Assembly (NCBI GenBank): GCA_938084565.1
Contig: CALKEU010000003.1
Coordinates: 50,001 to 114,000 of the forward strand
Direction: 5' to 3'
DNA: 64,000 nucleotides
Source: Candidatus Kapaibacterium sp.
Lineage (GTDB): Bacteria; Bacteroidota; Ignavibacteria; Kapaibacteriales; HRBIN21
The notes under the pieces were generated by a model that made no database searches, was not told the origin of the DNA, and worked only from the letters and a program-made list of their open reading frames with translations. Of the stretch, positions 1 through 9,467 are shown piece by piece. Within the stretch, counting starts at the first letter, position 1. Every line of letters begins with the position of its first letter. Both the position numbers and the translations under genes were made by a program.

Positions 1-282
1 TTACGGCCGATTGACCTCGATCTCTTGCTCTACGGACAACTCATCCTCCGGGCTGAACATCTGTGCCTGCCCCATCCCCTGATGCATCGGCGCCGCTTTG
101 TCCTTGTGCCGGCCGCCGACGTTGCTGCCACCTATCGCCATCCCCTACTGGGCAAGAGTGTGCAGCAGCTGCTGTGGGAATGCACAGATGAGAGCTGGAT
201 TCGTCCATATGCGCAGCTGTCCGATGGAGAGCAACTATGCCGTTGCCCGAGGGCCTCATCGAGCAAATTCGGCAGAGAGTAG
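1..282 (+). CDS. folK: 2-amino-4-hydroxy-6-hydroxymethyldihydropteridine pyrophosphokinase (HPPK), C-terminal part
   Basis: The reading frame is open from base 1, so the 5' end lies outside the window; 93 residues remain. It begins inside the HPPK signature (RPIDLDLLLYG) and continues with LPHP-MHRRRFVLVP and HPLLGKSV, all typical of the C-terminal half of FolK. The enzyme transfers pyrophosphate from ATP to 6-hydroxymethyl-dihydropterin in folate synthesis; the Asp residues of the signature bind Mg-ATP in the family. The last 46 bases overlap the start of dnaG, so the two are probably co-transcribed. The tail after about residue 80 (Cys/Ser/Arg rich) is read through the dnaG start and looks like non-conserved sequence. 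Confidence 0.85.
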   Translation, partial: LRPIDLDLLLYGQLILRAEHLCLPHPLMHRRRFVLVPAADVAATYRHPLLGKSVQQLLWECTDESWIRPYAQLSDGEQLCRCPRASSSKFGRE

Positions 283-2105
283 ACCTCGTAGAGCTTGTCA
301 GTGAAGTAGTAGCGCTGAAGAGGGTCGGCAGGAACTACGCAGGGCTCTGCCCCTTTCACAGTGAAGAAACCCCCTCCTTCTTCGTCCATCCGGAGCGAGG
401 CATTTTCAAGTGCTTCGGGTGTGGCAAGGGGGGAAACGCCATCACATTCGTGATGGAATACTACCGCATGGGCTTTCTGGAGGCTGTGCGGTTCCTGGCC
501 CAGCGCATCGGAATTACGCTGCCGACCGCAGGAGAAGAGGAAGAAGCTCGGAAGGAATCCCATGAACAGCTTCTCTTACAGGCGCTCCAGGCGGCAGCGC
601 GTTTTTACACCCAGATGCTGACCTCTGCTGAGGGTGCAGCAGCTCTGCAATACGCCTACCGGCGGGGGCTGCGGATGGAGACGCTGCAGAGGTTCAGTAT
701 CGGATATGCGCCAGAGCGATGGGATGCACTCTTACAGTATCTACGCGAGCGGGGTTTTCACGAGGCTGTGCTGGAAAAAGCAGGGCTGGTGGTGCGTTCG
801 GAGAGGGGGCAGCTCTACGACCGCTTCCGCCACCGACTCATGTTTCCGATTTACGATGCTATCGGACGTGTGGTGGGTTTTGGCGCCCGACGGCTTCGGG
901 AAGAAGAGGCAACCCCGAAGTACCTGAATTCCCCGACAACTCCTGTCTATGACAAGAGCCGCCTGCTCTATGGCTTCTACCAAGCTCGGGACGCTTTTCG
1001 TACGAACGGCTACGCCGTGTTGGTGGAGGGATATCTGGATGTACTGACCCTCCACCAAGCCGGGGTGACTCCTGTGGTAGCCACAGCAGGAACAGCTCTG
1101 ACGGTGGACCATCTCCGGCTCCTCCGTCGGTACTGCCAGCAGCTCTTCGTGGTCTACGATGCCGATCGTGCAGGACAGCAGGCGACGCTGCGTGCTCTCG
1201 AGCTTGCGCTGGCTGAGGGATTTGACGTCCACATTGTCCTCCTGCCCGATGGAGAAGACCCAGATAGCTTCGTTCGGGCGCAGGGGGCCGAGGCCTTCCG
1301 TTTACGGATGCGCCATGCCGTACCCTTTGTGGACTTCGTTCTCCTGCAGTATCAGCGGCAAGGGATGCTTGAGACTCCCCAAGGTCAGGCCCAGGCGGTA
1401 CGCCATGTCGTGCGCCTGATTGCCTCTATTCCAGATAAGCTGCTCCACGACTTTCTCATCCGTCGCGTGGCGGCCCGCTTTGGAATTGCCGAGAGCGTGC
1501 TCTATGAAGAGCTTGCGCGACAGCGTCAGGGGCTGCATGCAGAGCGTACTCTGCCTCGCATTGCTCCTGCGCAGCCAGATACGGCTCCGCAGCCAGAGCG
1601 CGCACGCCTCCGTCTTTTCCCCGAAGAGCGGCAATTGCTGCAGACGATCTTGCTCTGCCCTGCCGTATGGTCGGAGCTTGCCCACGGAGGCCCAGTGGAA
1701 TTCGCCTCGGAGGAAGGGCAGCAGTTGTGGGAGTTCTTATGTAGCCTCCGGAAGCAGTATGATGATCCCTTAGCAGCCTTGGTAGCCGATATGGAGCTGC
1801 AGCAGAGCGAAATGGGGCAGCGCTTGATGGAGATCGCTATTGTCACGGAGTCTCCTAGTCCGCGCTGGTGGCAGTTTACACAGAGTGACCCCCCAGACGA
1901 ACGCCGCCTGTTGCGGGAGAGTTTGCTGCGGCTGCGTCTCCGCCGCATCGAGGAGCAGCTCCAGCGGTTGCGGCAGCTCTATGGTCAGCATGGCTCATGG
2001 GATGAACAGCGGCAGTTCTTACGGCAGCTACAGGAATTGCTCGTGCAGCGGCAACAGCTCGTGCAGCAGCTGACAGAAGACACGGCATGGAACACTGGCG
2101 GGTAG
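237..2105 (+). CDS. dnaG: DNA primase
   Basis: 622-residue replicative primase that makes RNA primers for the replisome. The N-terminal CHC2 zinc-binding domain is complete, with ligands C38, H41, C59 and C62 in CPFH...CFGC. The TOPRIM catalytic core follows, with the acidic motifs VEGYLDVL (about residues 263-270) and DADRAG (about 308-313). The Gln/Leu/Arg-rich helical C-terminus (about 540-615) fits the helicase-interaction domain. The ATG at 237 gives the standard N-terminus ahead of the zinc finger and lies inside the folK 3' end; the 3' end overlaps the next gene by 19 bp, suggesting translational coupling. Confidence 0.97.
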   Translation: MPLPEGLIEQIRQRVDLVELVSEVVALKRVGRNYAGLCPFHSEETPSFFVHPERGIFKCFGCGKGGNAITFVMEYYRMGFLEAVRFLAQRIGITLPTAGEEEEARKESHEQLLLQALQAAARFYTQMLTSAEGAAALQYAYRRGLRMETLQRFSIGYAPERWDALLQYLRERGFHEAVLEKAGLVVRSERGQLYDRFRHRLMFPIYDAIGRVVGFGARRLREEEATPKYLNSPTTPVYDKSRLLYGFYQARDAFRTNGYAVLVEGYLDVLTLHQAGVTPVVATAGTALTVDHLRLLRRYCQQLFVVYDADRAGQQATLRALELALAEGFDVHIVLLPDGEDPDSFVRAQGAEAFRLRMRHAVPFVDFVLLQYQRQGMLETPQGQAQAVRHVVRLIASIPDKLLHDFLIRRVAARFGIAESVLYEELARQRQGLHAERTLPRIAPAQPDTAPQPERARLRLFPEERQLLQTILLCPAVWSELAHGGPVEFASEEGQQLWEFLCSLRKQYDDPLAALVADMELQQSEMGQRLMEIAIVTESPSPRWWQFTQSDPPDERRLLRESLLRLRLRRIEEQLQRLRQLYGQHGSWDEQRQFLRQLQELLVQRQQLVQQLTEDTAWNTGG

Positions 2106-3004
2106 TTGCGCGGGGGGTCTCCCTGGCATTGCTGGCGGCGCTGATTGTGTGGGTGTATGCTCGGCTAGGGCAGACCTATACGAGAGTGCTCCAGCTTCCA
2201 CTCCGACTTCAGCTCCCGCCTGGTATGGCGCTGGCCGTTGCTATCCCACCGCGGCTTGTCGTGCACGTCCAGGGAACAGGATGGCAGCTCCTGGGGCTTC
2301 ACCTCTGGGGCCCTCTGCCGGAAGTTCTCCTGACAGTGCCTGAGGGCTCCTCTTCTGTAGGGATTGGACGGCAGCAGCTCCTCCGCTCTCTCGCACTCCC
2401 GAGCACTGTTGTTCCGCTGCACTTGGCTCCGGACACCCTCACGCTCCAGCTCGAGCCGGCCCAAGTACGGATGCTTCCCGTTGTGGCAGCAGTCCGTCTC
2501 TCTATTCCTGAGGGCTTTGTACTGACCCAGCTGTTGGTGGAGCCCGAACGTATTGCCGTGCAGGGGGCGGCTCGGGTGTTGGATTCGCTTACTTCCGTCT
2601 CGACGGTGGATACCTCGCTAGTGATTCGTCGATTGGAGACAGATGTAGTGCTCCCTGTGCAGGTGGGCTTGGGAGTCCCAGTGCATCTTCATCCCGAGCG
2701 AGTCCGAATACGAGTATACGTCCAGCCCGAAGCTGAGGTTGTTGTGGAGGATGTGCCTATAGAGCTCGTTCCCAGAGTTGGGGATCAAAGGCATGAGCTC
2801 GTGCCGCATTCGGTGCGGGTGTGGGTGAGGGGACCGCTCTCCCGTGTGGTGACCTTGTCACGGGGGGATGTGCGTGTGTTTATCCCCTATGCGGAGCTGC
2901 TCCGCGATAGCACTGGCCTGGTGGTCCCACAAGTGCGTGTGCCCTCAGGGATTGAGGTCTTCCGTATCGACCCGGCCTTTGTCTTCCACTGGCGGCGTCT
3001 GTGA
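2087..3004 (+). CDS. YbbR-domain membrane-anchored protein
   Basis: 305 residues with one N-terminal membrane segment (about 8-27) and an extracytoplasmic remainder made of beta-rich, Val/Pro/Leu-rich YbbR-like repeats (for example VEPERIAVQGAARVLDSL, a typical YbbR phrase). In Firmicutes the YbbR protein CdaR regulates the diadenylate cyclase CdaA; in FCB bacteria YbbR proteins are common but their role is unclear. No cyclase gene is adjacent. The gene starts inside dnaG with a 19-bp overlap, so it is in the same transcript. I am confident of the family, not of the function. Confidence 0.75.
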   Translation: MEHWRVVARGVSLALLAALIVWVYARLGQTYTRVLQLPLRLQLPPGMALAVAIPPRLVVHVQGTGWQLLGLHLWGPLPEVLLTVPEGSSSVGIGRQQLLRSLALPSTVVPLHLAPDTLTLQLEPAQVRMLPVVAAVRLSIPEGFVLTQLLVEPERIAVQGAARVLDSLTSVSTVDTSLVIRRLETDVVLPVQVGLGVPVHLHPERVRIRVYVQPEAEVVVEDVPIELVPRVGDQRHELVPHSVRVWVRGPLSRVVTLSRGDVRVFIPYAELLRDSTGLVVPQVRVPSGIEVFRIDPAFVFHWRRL

Positions 3005-3064
3005 GATGTGCGCTTCCGTATCGTTCTCTCCCGCAGCATGTCAGAACCCGCCGGAGGCTGAGAG

Positions 3065-4750
3065 ATGGGAATAGAGCAGTGGATGCAGCAGGCTCAGACC
3101 GTGCAAGGGATTCCGCCGCAGCAGGCGCGCTTTCCCTTCGACTCGATTGGAGCTGTACTGCTGGAACATCAGCGGCGGCGGCCTCATGCCGTGTTCTTGA
3201 TCTCTTACACTGAAGCGGGAGAGCGTCACCAGCTCACCTATGGTGAGTTTGCCGAACGGGTTCTCCGCACGGCTGCCTTCCTGCGCTCCTGGGGGCTCCA
3301 GCCTGGAGAGCGAATAGCAACGGCGGCCCATAACCACCATGACACCATCGTACAGTACTTTGCCGCATGGATACTGGGCGCTTGCGTCGTCCCACTCAAC
3401 ATGAGCGAGGAAGATAGCCGTCTGCGCTACATTCTGGAGAACTCGCAGGCTCGGCTACTCTTCTGCCGTCAGGACTACTTCCATCGCTTGGCTGCTTTCT
3501 GCCCAGAGGGTATCGAAGTTGTCCCCGTCTACGAAGAGGAGGGGCATCCGGACGGATTTCCTGCCCTCCTGCGGCGGTATGAGCCAGTGGCAGTACCGGA
3601 GGGCAACTTCTGGGAGCAGGAAGCGCTCATCGTCTACACAAGTGGTACAACGGGCTTGCCGAAAGGAGTGGTGTTGGTACAGCGCAATCTCTTCGCCGAT
3701 GGGTATGAGATTGCCCGCTGGCATGGTATTGGGGAGTCGACCCGTCTGATGTGTGTGCTTCCCGTCCACCACGTCAATGGAACAGTGGTCACCCATGTAA
3801 CCCCTTTCTTGGTGGGGGCTTCGGTTGTGCTCAATCGCAAGTTCCAGACGGACACCTTCTTCCAGCGCATCGTTGCCGAAGGGGTCCACATTGTCTCCGT
3901 TGTCCCGACCCTGTTAGCCTTTCTGTTGGAAGCTCAGGCTGATCCGCTCGATGCGCTGCAGCGGGGCTTCCGTCACCTCATCTGTGGAGCTGGCCCTTTG
4001 ACTTGCGAGCTGGCTCGGCGCTTTGAGTCCTTCTACGGCATCCCGATTATTCACGGCTATGGGCTGTCGGAGACCACGTGTTACTCCTGCTTCGTGCCGG
4101 TCGACCAAAGCTGGGAGGAGCACACGCACTGGATGCAGGAGTATGGCTTCCCCAGCATCGGACTGCCGCTGCCGTGCAATGAGATGGCCATCCACGATTC
4201 CTCCGGGGCTGAGTTGCCTGAGGGGGAGCGCGGGGAAATCGTTATCCGGGGCTGGAATGTGATGAAGGGCTACTTTGCTAATCCGAAGGCCAATGAAGAG
4301 GCCTTTGCGCACGGGTGGTTCCACAGCGGGGACGAGGGCTTTTTCCGGACCGATGCCCAGGGGCGGCGCTACTTCTTCATCACCGGGCGCCTCAAGGAGC
4401 TCATCATTCGCGGTGGGGTCAATATTGCTCCGTTGGAAATCGATGAGGTACTAGCTCAAGCCCCGGGGGTGCGTGCCGGTATTGCGGTGGGCTTCGAGCA
4501 TGATCTCTATGGAGAGGAAGTGGGGGCGCTGGTTATCCCGCACGAAGGAGCTTCGCCCGAAGAGATACTGCGCTTCTGTGCTCGCCGGCTCCCCTTCTAC
4601 AAAACGCCGAAGGTCGTGCTCTTTACGGACGCCCTGCCTGTAACGACGACGGGCAAGTACCAGCGCACCCGGGTCAAGCATCTCTTCGAGCGTTGGCGGC
4701 GAACGCAGTTTCGCCCGGAGGATCTGGGACTGTGGGAAGTGCTACTGTAG
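3065..4750 (+). CDS. AMP-forming acyl-CoA synthetase / ligase (ANL superfamily)
   Basis: 561 residues with all ANL core motifs: the P-loop YTSGTTGLPKG near residue 191, GYGLSETT near 337, the hinge and C-terminal motif GRLKELIIRGGVNI near 440, and the C-terminal catalytic Lys region PVTTTGKYQR near 525. The enzyme should activate a carboxylic acid as acyl-adenylate and pass it to CoA or another thiol. There is no carrier-protein domain, so it is a stand-alone ligase; the substrate cannot be read from sequence. It lies 60 bp after the YbbR gene on the same strand and overlaps the convergent mtgA by 9 bp. Confidence 0.85.
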   Translation: MGIEQWMQQAQTVQGIPPQQARFPFDSIGAVLLEHQRRRPHAVFLISYTEAGERHQLTYGEFAERVLRTAAFLRSWGLQPGERIATAAHNHHDTIVQYFAAWILGACVVPLNMSEEDSRLRYILENSQARLLFCRQDYFHRLAAFCPEGIEVVPVYEEEGHPDGFPALLRRYEPVAVPEGNFWEQEALIVYTSGTTGLPKGVVLVQRNLFADGYEIARWHGIGESTRLMCVLPVHHVNGTVVTHVTPFLVGASVVLNRKFQTDTFFQRIVAEGVHIVSVVPTLLAFLLEAQADPLDALQRGFRHLICGAGPLTCELARRFESFYGIPIIHGYGLSETTCYSCFVPVDQSWEEHTHWMQEYGFPSIGLPLPCNEMAIHDSSGAELPEGERGEIVIRGWNVMKGYFANPKANEEAFAHGWFHSGDEGFFRTDAQGRRYFFITGRLKELIIRGGVNIAPLEIDEVLAQAPGVRAGIAVGFEHDLYGEEVGALVIPHEGASPEEILRFCARRLPFYKTPKVVLFTDALPVTTTGKYQRTRVKHLFERWRRTQFRPEDLGLWEVLL

Positions 4751-5461
4751 CCGAGGTATGGAGACAGCAGACATGCGGGAGCGGACCCACTCGCTGCGGC
4801 GCTGTAGGTAACGCGTCGGGGTGGCTGGTGACCAGAGCCGAGGGTTCGGTAGCACTGCAGCCAGGAGGGAAGCTTCGCGAGGAGTCAGGGCGTGAGCGGG
4901 TTTGCCGAAGTAGTACCGCGCAGCCGCCTCAGCCCCGTAGATACCAGGGCCCCACTCCACAATGTTGGCGTACACTTCCAGAATGCGTGCCTTCCCCCAG
5001 AAGGTCTCAATGAGCACCGTCAGGTAAGCCTCCACGGCCTTGCGTACGTAGGTCCGTACCGGTAGCAGAAAGGCGTTCTTGGCTGTCTGCATAGAGATGG
5101 TGCTAGCTCCATAGAGGCGACGACCGCGGAAGCGCTCATTGCGGCGGCGGGCCTGTTCGATGGCACGCCAATCGAAGCCATAGTGCTGTGCGAAACGAGC
5201 ATCCTCGGCTGCAACGAGCGCCCGTAGTAGGTTGGGGGAAAGCTCCGGCAAAGCCCTCCAGGAGTATCGAATCCCCACCCATTCGCCCTGGAGGAGACCT
5301 TCAGCGAGGCGCTGGAGCATGAGAGGGGTTACCGGTGGCGGCAGGACAGCATAGAGCAGAACCCAGATAAGGGAGCAGGCGTAGGCAAGGAGGGCGCCGT
5401 ACCCGAGTAGGGCTCCCAAGCGGCGACGCAATGAGGTAGAGGGAGAAGCCCACGGGAGCAT
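4742..5461 (-). CDS. mtgA: monofunctional biosynthetic peptidoglycan transglycosylase
   Basis: 239 residues: an N-terminal membrane anchor (about 16-40) followed by a GT51 glycosyltransferase domain. The catalytic Glu is in VAAEDARFAQHYGFDW (E86), and GASTISMQTAKNAFL and RILEVYANIVEWG are classic GT51 motifs. It polymerises lipid II into glycan strands and has no transpeptidase domain, which separates it from class A PBPs. It sits 3 bp downstream of ispD and is probably the last gene of the purC-rodA-ispD-mtgA operon. Its 3' end overlaps the convergent ligase gene, leaving no room for a terminator. Confidence 0.93.
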   Translation of the reverse strand: MLPWASPSTSLRRRLGALLGYGALLAYACSLIWVLLYAVLPPPVTPLMLQRLAEGLLQGEWVGIRYSWRALPELSPNLLRALVAAEDARFAQHYGFDWRAIEQARRRNERFRGRRLYGASTISMQTAKNAFLLPVRTYVRKAVEAYLTVLIETFWGKARILEVYANIVEWGPGIYGAEAAARYYFGKPAHALTPREASLLAAVLPNPRLWSPATPTRYLQRRSEWVRSRMSAVSIPRLQ

Positions 5462-5464
5462 AGC

Positions 5465-6148
5465 CTATGCCTGCTCGAGGAGGTGCTCAGCCACTATGAG
5501 ATCGAGCGGATAGGTGATTTTGATGTTTTCCGGTGCACCCTCGACGACGGCGACAGCATGGCCGAGCGCTTCGACCAAGGCTGCATCATCGGTGCCTTCC
5601 CAGCCGCACTGTGCTGCTGCCCGATAGGCCTGCTCGAGAAGCTCCCGGCGGAATGCTTGTGGCGTTTGAATGAGGCGTAGCCGCTCCCGCTGCAGGGTTC
5701 GGCAAATAATGCCGTTGGCGGTAATCTCTTTAACGGTGTCCGTCGGAGCAAGGCCTGGCACAGCGGCACCATACTGGCGAGCCGCCTCCAGCACACGCTG
5801 GAAGAGCCAGCAGGGGGCAAGGGGGCGAACGGCATCGTGGATGACAACATACGCGGCCTGGCGCACCTCTTCAGCCTGGAGAGCCTGTGCTACGGAGTCC
5901 TGACGTGTGGCACCTCCGACAACGATGCGGCGGACTTTGCTCAGCTGGTACTCACTGCAGAGGTGACGGAGCTGTGCCGCATAGCCTTCCGGAATGGCCA
6001 CCACGGCAGCGGTAATCTCGGGGACATTCTCAATTGCCTGGAGGGTTCGCACGATGAGAGGCCTATTCCGCAAGGGCAGAAATTGCTTGGGGAGAGGAGC
6101 GTTCAGACGCGTTCCCAAGCCAGCTGCCGGTACAATGGCAACAACCAT
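5465..6148 (-). CDS. ispD: 2-C-methyl-D-erythritol 4-phosphate cytidylyltransferase
   Basis: 227 residues, the usual length. The N-terminal nucleotide-binding motif is PAAGLGTRLNAPLPKQF (residues 7-23), with VIHDAVRPL in the middle and EGTDDAALVEALG towards the end. It adds CMP to MEP, the third step of the non-mevalonate isoprenoid pathway; the product could supply the squalene synthases encoded at 51474-53271. It starts 1 bp after the rodA stop and ends 3 bp before mtgA, so it is embedded in an envelope/isoprenoid operon. Confidence 0.95.
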   Translation of the reverse strand: MVVAIVPAAGLGTRLNAPLPKQFLPLRNRPLIVRTLQAIENVPEITAAVVAIPEGYAAQLRHLCSEYQLSKVRRIVVGGATRQDSVAQALQAEEVRQAAYVVIHDAVRPLAPCWLFQRVLEAARQYGAAVPGLAPTDTVKEITANGIICRTLQRERLRLIQTPQAFRRELLEQAYRAAAQCGWEGTDDAALVEALGHAVAVVEGAPENIKITYPLDLIVAEHLLEQA

Positions 6149-6149
6149 G

Positions 6150-7406
6150 TCAGCGACGGCGGAAGAGTTGGCGATACGCGTTCATGAGCAATCCTACCAT
6201 GCCCATGTTGACCAACAGGGCTGAACCTCCAGCACTGACGAAAGGGAGGGGCAGTCCGATCACGGGGGCCAACCCGAGTGCCATGCCAATGTTGATGGCC
6301 GTGTGGAAGAACCAGATACCTCCAATACCACTGACGACGAAGCTCCAGAAGGGCTGCTCTCGCAGCCGCTCGGCTACGGAGAACACGTGCCAGAGCAACC
6401 CAAAGAGCACTGCCAAGAGGAGCACCGCTCCGAGCAGCCCGAACTCCTCTGCAGGGACACAGAAGATGAAATCGGTCCACTGCTTCGGGATAAAGCGCAA
6501 CTGCGTCTGGGTCCCTTGCTGGAACCCTTTGCCCGTCAGCCCTCCGCTGCCAATGGCCAGCATGGACTGGATGACGTGGTAGCCAGCCCCTTGCGGATCC
6601 TCCTCCGGATTGAGGAAGCTGTGGATACGGGCTTTCTGGTGCGGTTTGAGAAGGCCGTAGAGGGCCGAGCTCCCCCAGCCGGCAGCAGCCACAGCAAGGC
6701 TGCATACGAGGGCAATGAGAAAGCGCGGACGGGTCAGAAAGATAGCAACCGTTGCGCCCAGTATTCCCAGTAGCAGGCCCGTTGTTCCGACCAACGAGAG
6801 GAGAACAATGACGCCAATGGCCACGGGCATGAGCACAACCAGTGGATGGGCATGACCCCAGAGAAGGGTAGTGAGGAGGAGTGCACCGAAGACCATCGCA
6901 GAGCCAGCATCGGGTTGGAGGAGGACCAAAACGGTCGGGAGCGCAACAATGCCGCAGCAGGCGATCACCGTTCTCCATTGCCGCAGCGAGCGCCCTTCAA
7001 CACTGAGAAAGGAAGCCAGCGCAAGCGTCGTACTCAGCTTCGCTATCTCCACCGGTTGGAAGGTTATCCCTGCCACGGAGAGCCAGCTCTTGGAGCCATA
7101 CACCGTTCGCCCTACCAGGAGAACTGCTCCCAGCAGGAGGAGACTTCCACCATAGGCCAGCGGGGTGAGGCGTTCAAGCCACGGGCGCGGAAGCCACATG
7201 GCTATAAGCGCAACGCCAATGCCGAAAGCCGTATACAGCAGCTGCCGGAAGAAGAAGTGTTGGAGCCCAGAGCTGTAGGTAGCACTGTAGATGGCGATGA
7301 GTCCGAAGGCTAGCAGCAGGGGGACAAGCAGGAGAGTAATCCAGTCCAGCTGCTGGAGAGAGCGTCGCCAGCCCGTTAGCTGAGGATGAGGTTCAGAGAA
7401 GACCAT
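6150..7406 (-). CDS. rodA: peptidoglycan glycosyltransferase RodA (SEDS family)
   Basis: 418-residue polytopic membrane protein of the SEDS family, which polymerises lipid II for side-wall elongation with a partner PBP2. Landmarks are [21 protein letters not shown] after the third helix, [26 protein letters not shown] in the large extracytoplasmic loop, and the C-terminal [19 protein letters not shown]. The Met at 7406 is chosen because a longer start at 7457 adds 17 unsupported residues deep inside purC; the chosen start still overlaps purC by 14 bp. No mreBCD or pbp2 gene is in the window. Confidence 0.93.
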   Translation of the reverse strand: [418 protein letters not shown]

Positions 7407-8304
7407 TCGTGCAGCACCAAGGGAGACTGCGTGGGACAAGCCGACGGAAAGCCTCACAGTAACGCTGGCGGGTCTGCTCGATAATGATCGGAGGCAGTTC
7501 CGGTGCCGGTGGTTGCTTGTTCCAGCCGCACTGCTCTAGGTAGTCGCGAACAAACTGCTTGTCCATGTCCACCGGTGGTAGTCCAGCCTCGTAGTGCTCC
7601 AGGAGCCACAGGCGAGAGGAATCCGGTGTCAAGAGTTCGTCAATGAGCAGCAGTGTCCCATCAGGAGTCAGGCCGAATTCGAGCTTGGTATCGGCTAGGA
7701 TGAGACCGCGGCTGCGGCAGTATGAAGCAGCTTCCGTATAGAGCTGCAGTGAAAGCGTGCGCAATCGTTCTGCAAGCTCTGTGCCGATGCGGTGAGCCAG
7801 TTCCGTAAAGGTCAGCGGCTCGTCGTGGCCATGGTGGGCCTTTGTCGTCGGAGTAAAGAGCGCTTCAGGCAGGGGACTGCCGTAGCGCAGGCCATGCGGA
7901 AGAGCGATCTCCCCGACGCACTGCCTGCGCTCGTATTCTCTCCATGCCGATCCGGCGAGGTAGCCGCGCACGATACACTCCACCGCTATAGGCTCTGCCC
8001 GCCGGACGATGAGCGCACGGCCCCGTAGGAGGTCCGCAAAGGGACGGCATTCCGGCACGGTCTCCGGTTCCGAGGCCAGTAAGTGGTTCGGGACCAGCTC
8101 CCGCGTGCGGTCAAACCAAAAGCGGGACAGCTGCGTGAGGACAACCCCCTTGCATGGAATGGGCTGCGGTAAGAGGATGTCGAAGGCAGAAATCCGGTCC
8201 GTGGCAACCATCAGCAGGCGCTCCTCGTCCAGGGCGTAGAGATCACGTACCTTCCCGCGTCGGACCAGTGGGAGAGGGAGCTCCGTGTAGGTGACAACGT
8301 GCAT
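7393..8304 (-). CDS. purC: phosphoribosylaminoimidazole-succinocarboxamide synthase
   Basis: 303-residue SAICAR synthase, which joins aspartate to CAIR with ATP in purine synthesis. Clear motifs are RRGKVRDLYAL near the N-terminus, ATDRISAFD (residues 34-42), VRGYLAGSAWREY, and ADTKLEFGL followed by IDELLTPDSSR in the C-terminal half. It is the first gene of the four-gene operon to mtgA and has a TAGTTTTG -7 element 24-31 bp upstream. Other purine genes in the window (purL, purN) are in separate operons. Confidence 0.96.
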   Translation of the reverse strand: MHVVTYTELPLPLVRRGKVRDLYALDEERLLMVATDRISAFDILLPQPIPCKGVVLTQLSRFWFDRTRELVPNHLLASEPETVPECRPFADLLRGRALIVRRAEPIAVECIVRGYLAGSAWREYERRQCVGEIALPHGLRYGSPLPEALFTPTTKAHHGHDEPLTFTELAHRIGTELAERLRTLSLQLYTEAASYCRSRGLILADTKLEFGLTPDGTLLLIDELLTPDSSRLWLLEHYEAGLPPVDMDKQFVRDYLEQCGWNKQPPAPELPPIIIEQTRQRYCEAFRRLVPRSLPWCCTNGLL

Positions 8305-8327
8305 CTTGAAGGGCCGCTCGGAATGCG

Positions 8328-8335
8328 CAAAACTA
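8328..8335 (-). promoter_or_regulatory. -7 promoter element for purC operon
   Basis: On the minus strand the bases read TAGTTTTG followed by C, an exact match to the FCB-type TANNTTTG -7 element. It would start transcription about 17 bp before the purC ATG. No clear TTG -33 element sits at the usual distance. The rest of the 110-bp divergent gap (8305-8414) has no obvious plus-strand match. Confidence 0.5.
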
Positions 8336-8414
8336 CAGCAGAAGGCCCTGTTCAGCCATATCGTGGAGAGCCAAAGTTGTTCGTCTCTTAGCCGAGTGTG
8401 CCGAAGGTGGGGCT

Positions 8415-9446
8415 ATGGATGCTCTCATCACCGAGAGATTGACGCGCATCTTCCGCACACCCGTCAAGCCTGAAGGACTCTGGGGAGCGGTGCGCTCCTT
8501 CTTGCGGCGCCAATACCGGGAATATGTGGCCGTAGAGGAGATAACGCTGCGCGTGGCTGAAGGAGAGATCGTTGGGCTCTTGGGCGCCAATGGTGCGGGG
8601 AAGACGACCTTGTTGAAACTCCTGACGGGCCTTTTGTATCCGACTCGTGGGAGTGCTCGCGTGTTAGGCTTCGTCCCTTGGGAGCGCTCCGAAGCGTTTC
8701 GACGCCAGATTGCGCTCGTGATGGGGCAGCGGAGCCAATTGTGGTGGGACTTGCCGGCAGCCGATTCACTCTTACTGCACCGAGCCATGTACCGCATTCC
8801 TGAGACAGAGTTCCGCCGTCGGCGGGAGGAGCTGGCGGCCATGCTCGGTATTGCAGAAAAGCTCCATATCCAGGTCCGCCGCCTTTCACTCGGGGAGCGC
8901 ATGAAGTGTGAGATTCTAGCTGCACTCCTCCATGCCCCGCGGGTGCTCTTCTTGGATGAGCCGACCCTTGGGTTGGATGTGGTTGCTCAGCAGGCTGTGC
9001 GGGATTTCTTGGCCGCATACAATCGAGCAACGGGAACAACCATTGTGCTGACTAGCCATTACATGGCCGATATCGAGCAGTTGTGTCAGCGAGTGGTGGT
9101 GCTCGACAGTGGGCGCATCCTCTTCGATGGCCAATTGAGTGAGCTGGCACGGCGATACGTTTCGGACAAGCTGCTCCGCATTGAGTTCTCCCGTCCTGTA
9201 GCTGCCGAAGAACTCCATCCCTTCGGAGAGCTCCAGCGTTGGGATGCAACGAGGGCTGTTCTGCGAGTGCCGCGACAGCAAGCCGCTCAATTGGCCGCAG
9301 CGGTGCTACAGCGCTTCCCCGTCACCGATGTTGCCATCGAAGAGCTCCCAATTGAGGAGGTCGTCCGTGCCTTGTTCCGGCGCGGGCAACGCCCAACCGT
9401 AGGACCCCATTGGCCGACCACTGGTGACGGGCATGCGGCGCCCTGA
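8415..9446 (+). CDS. ABC transporter ATP-binding protein, ABC-2/NatA type
   Basis: 343-residue ATPase with Walker A GANGAGKTT (57-65), a signature LSLGERMK (157-164) and Walker B VLFLDEP (177-183), then a C-terminal extension of about 100 residues as in DRA/NatA-type exporters. The N-terminus carries a long insert before the ABC domain (residues 15-40). It would energise export or membrane-lipid/drug transport through an ABC-2 permease, but no permease gene is adjacent: a tRNA and a convergent kinase gene follow. The partner must be elsewhere, so the substrate is unknown. Confidence 0.85.
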   Translation: MDALITERLTRIFRTPVKPEGLWGAVRSFLRRQYREYVAVEEITLRVAEGEIVGLLGANGAGKTTLLKLLTGLLYPTRGSARVLGFVPWERSEAFRRQIALVMGQRSQLWWDLPAADSLLLHRAMYRIPETEFRRRREELAAMLGIAEKLHIQVRRLSLGERMKCEILAALLHAPRVLFLDEPTLGLDVVAQQAVRDFLAAYNRATGTTIVLTSHYMADIEQLCQRVVVLDSGRILFDGQLSELARRYVSDKLLRIEFSRPVAAEELHPFGELQRWDATRAVLRVPRQQAAQLAAAVLQRFPVTDVAIEELPIEEVVRALFRRGQRPTVGPHWPTTGDGHAAP

Positions 9447-9467
9447 ACTGCTTTCGGCAGGATGCTG

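Noticed and set aside
6846-7313. Plus-strand 155-residue frame opposite rodA
   Set aside because: Highly charged, low-complexity translation typical of the antisense of a membrane protein.
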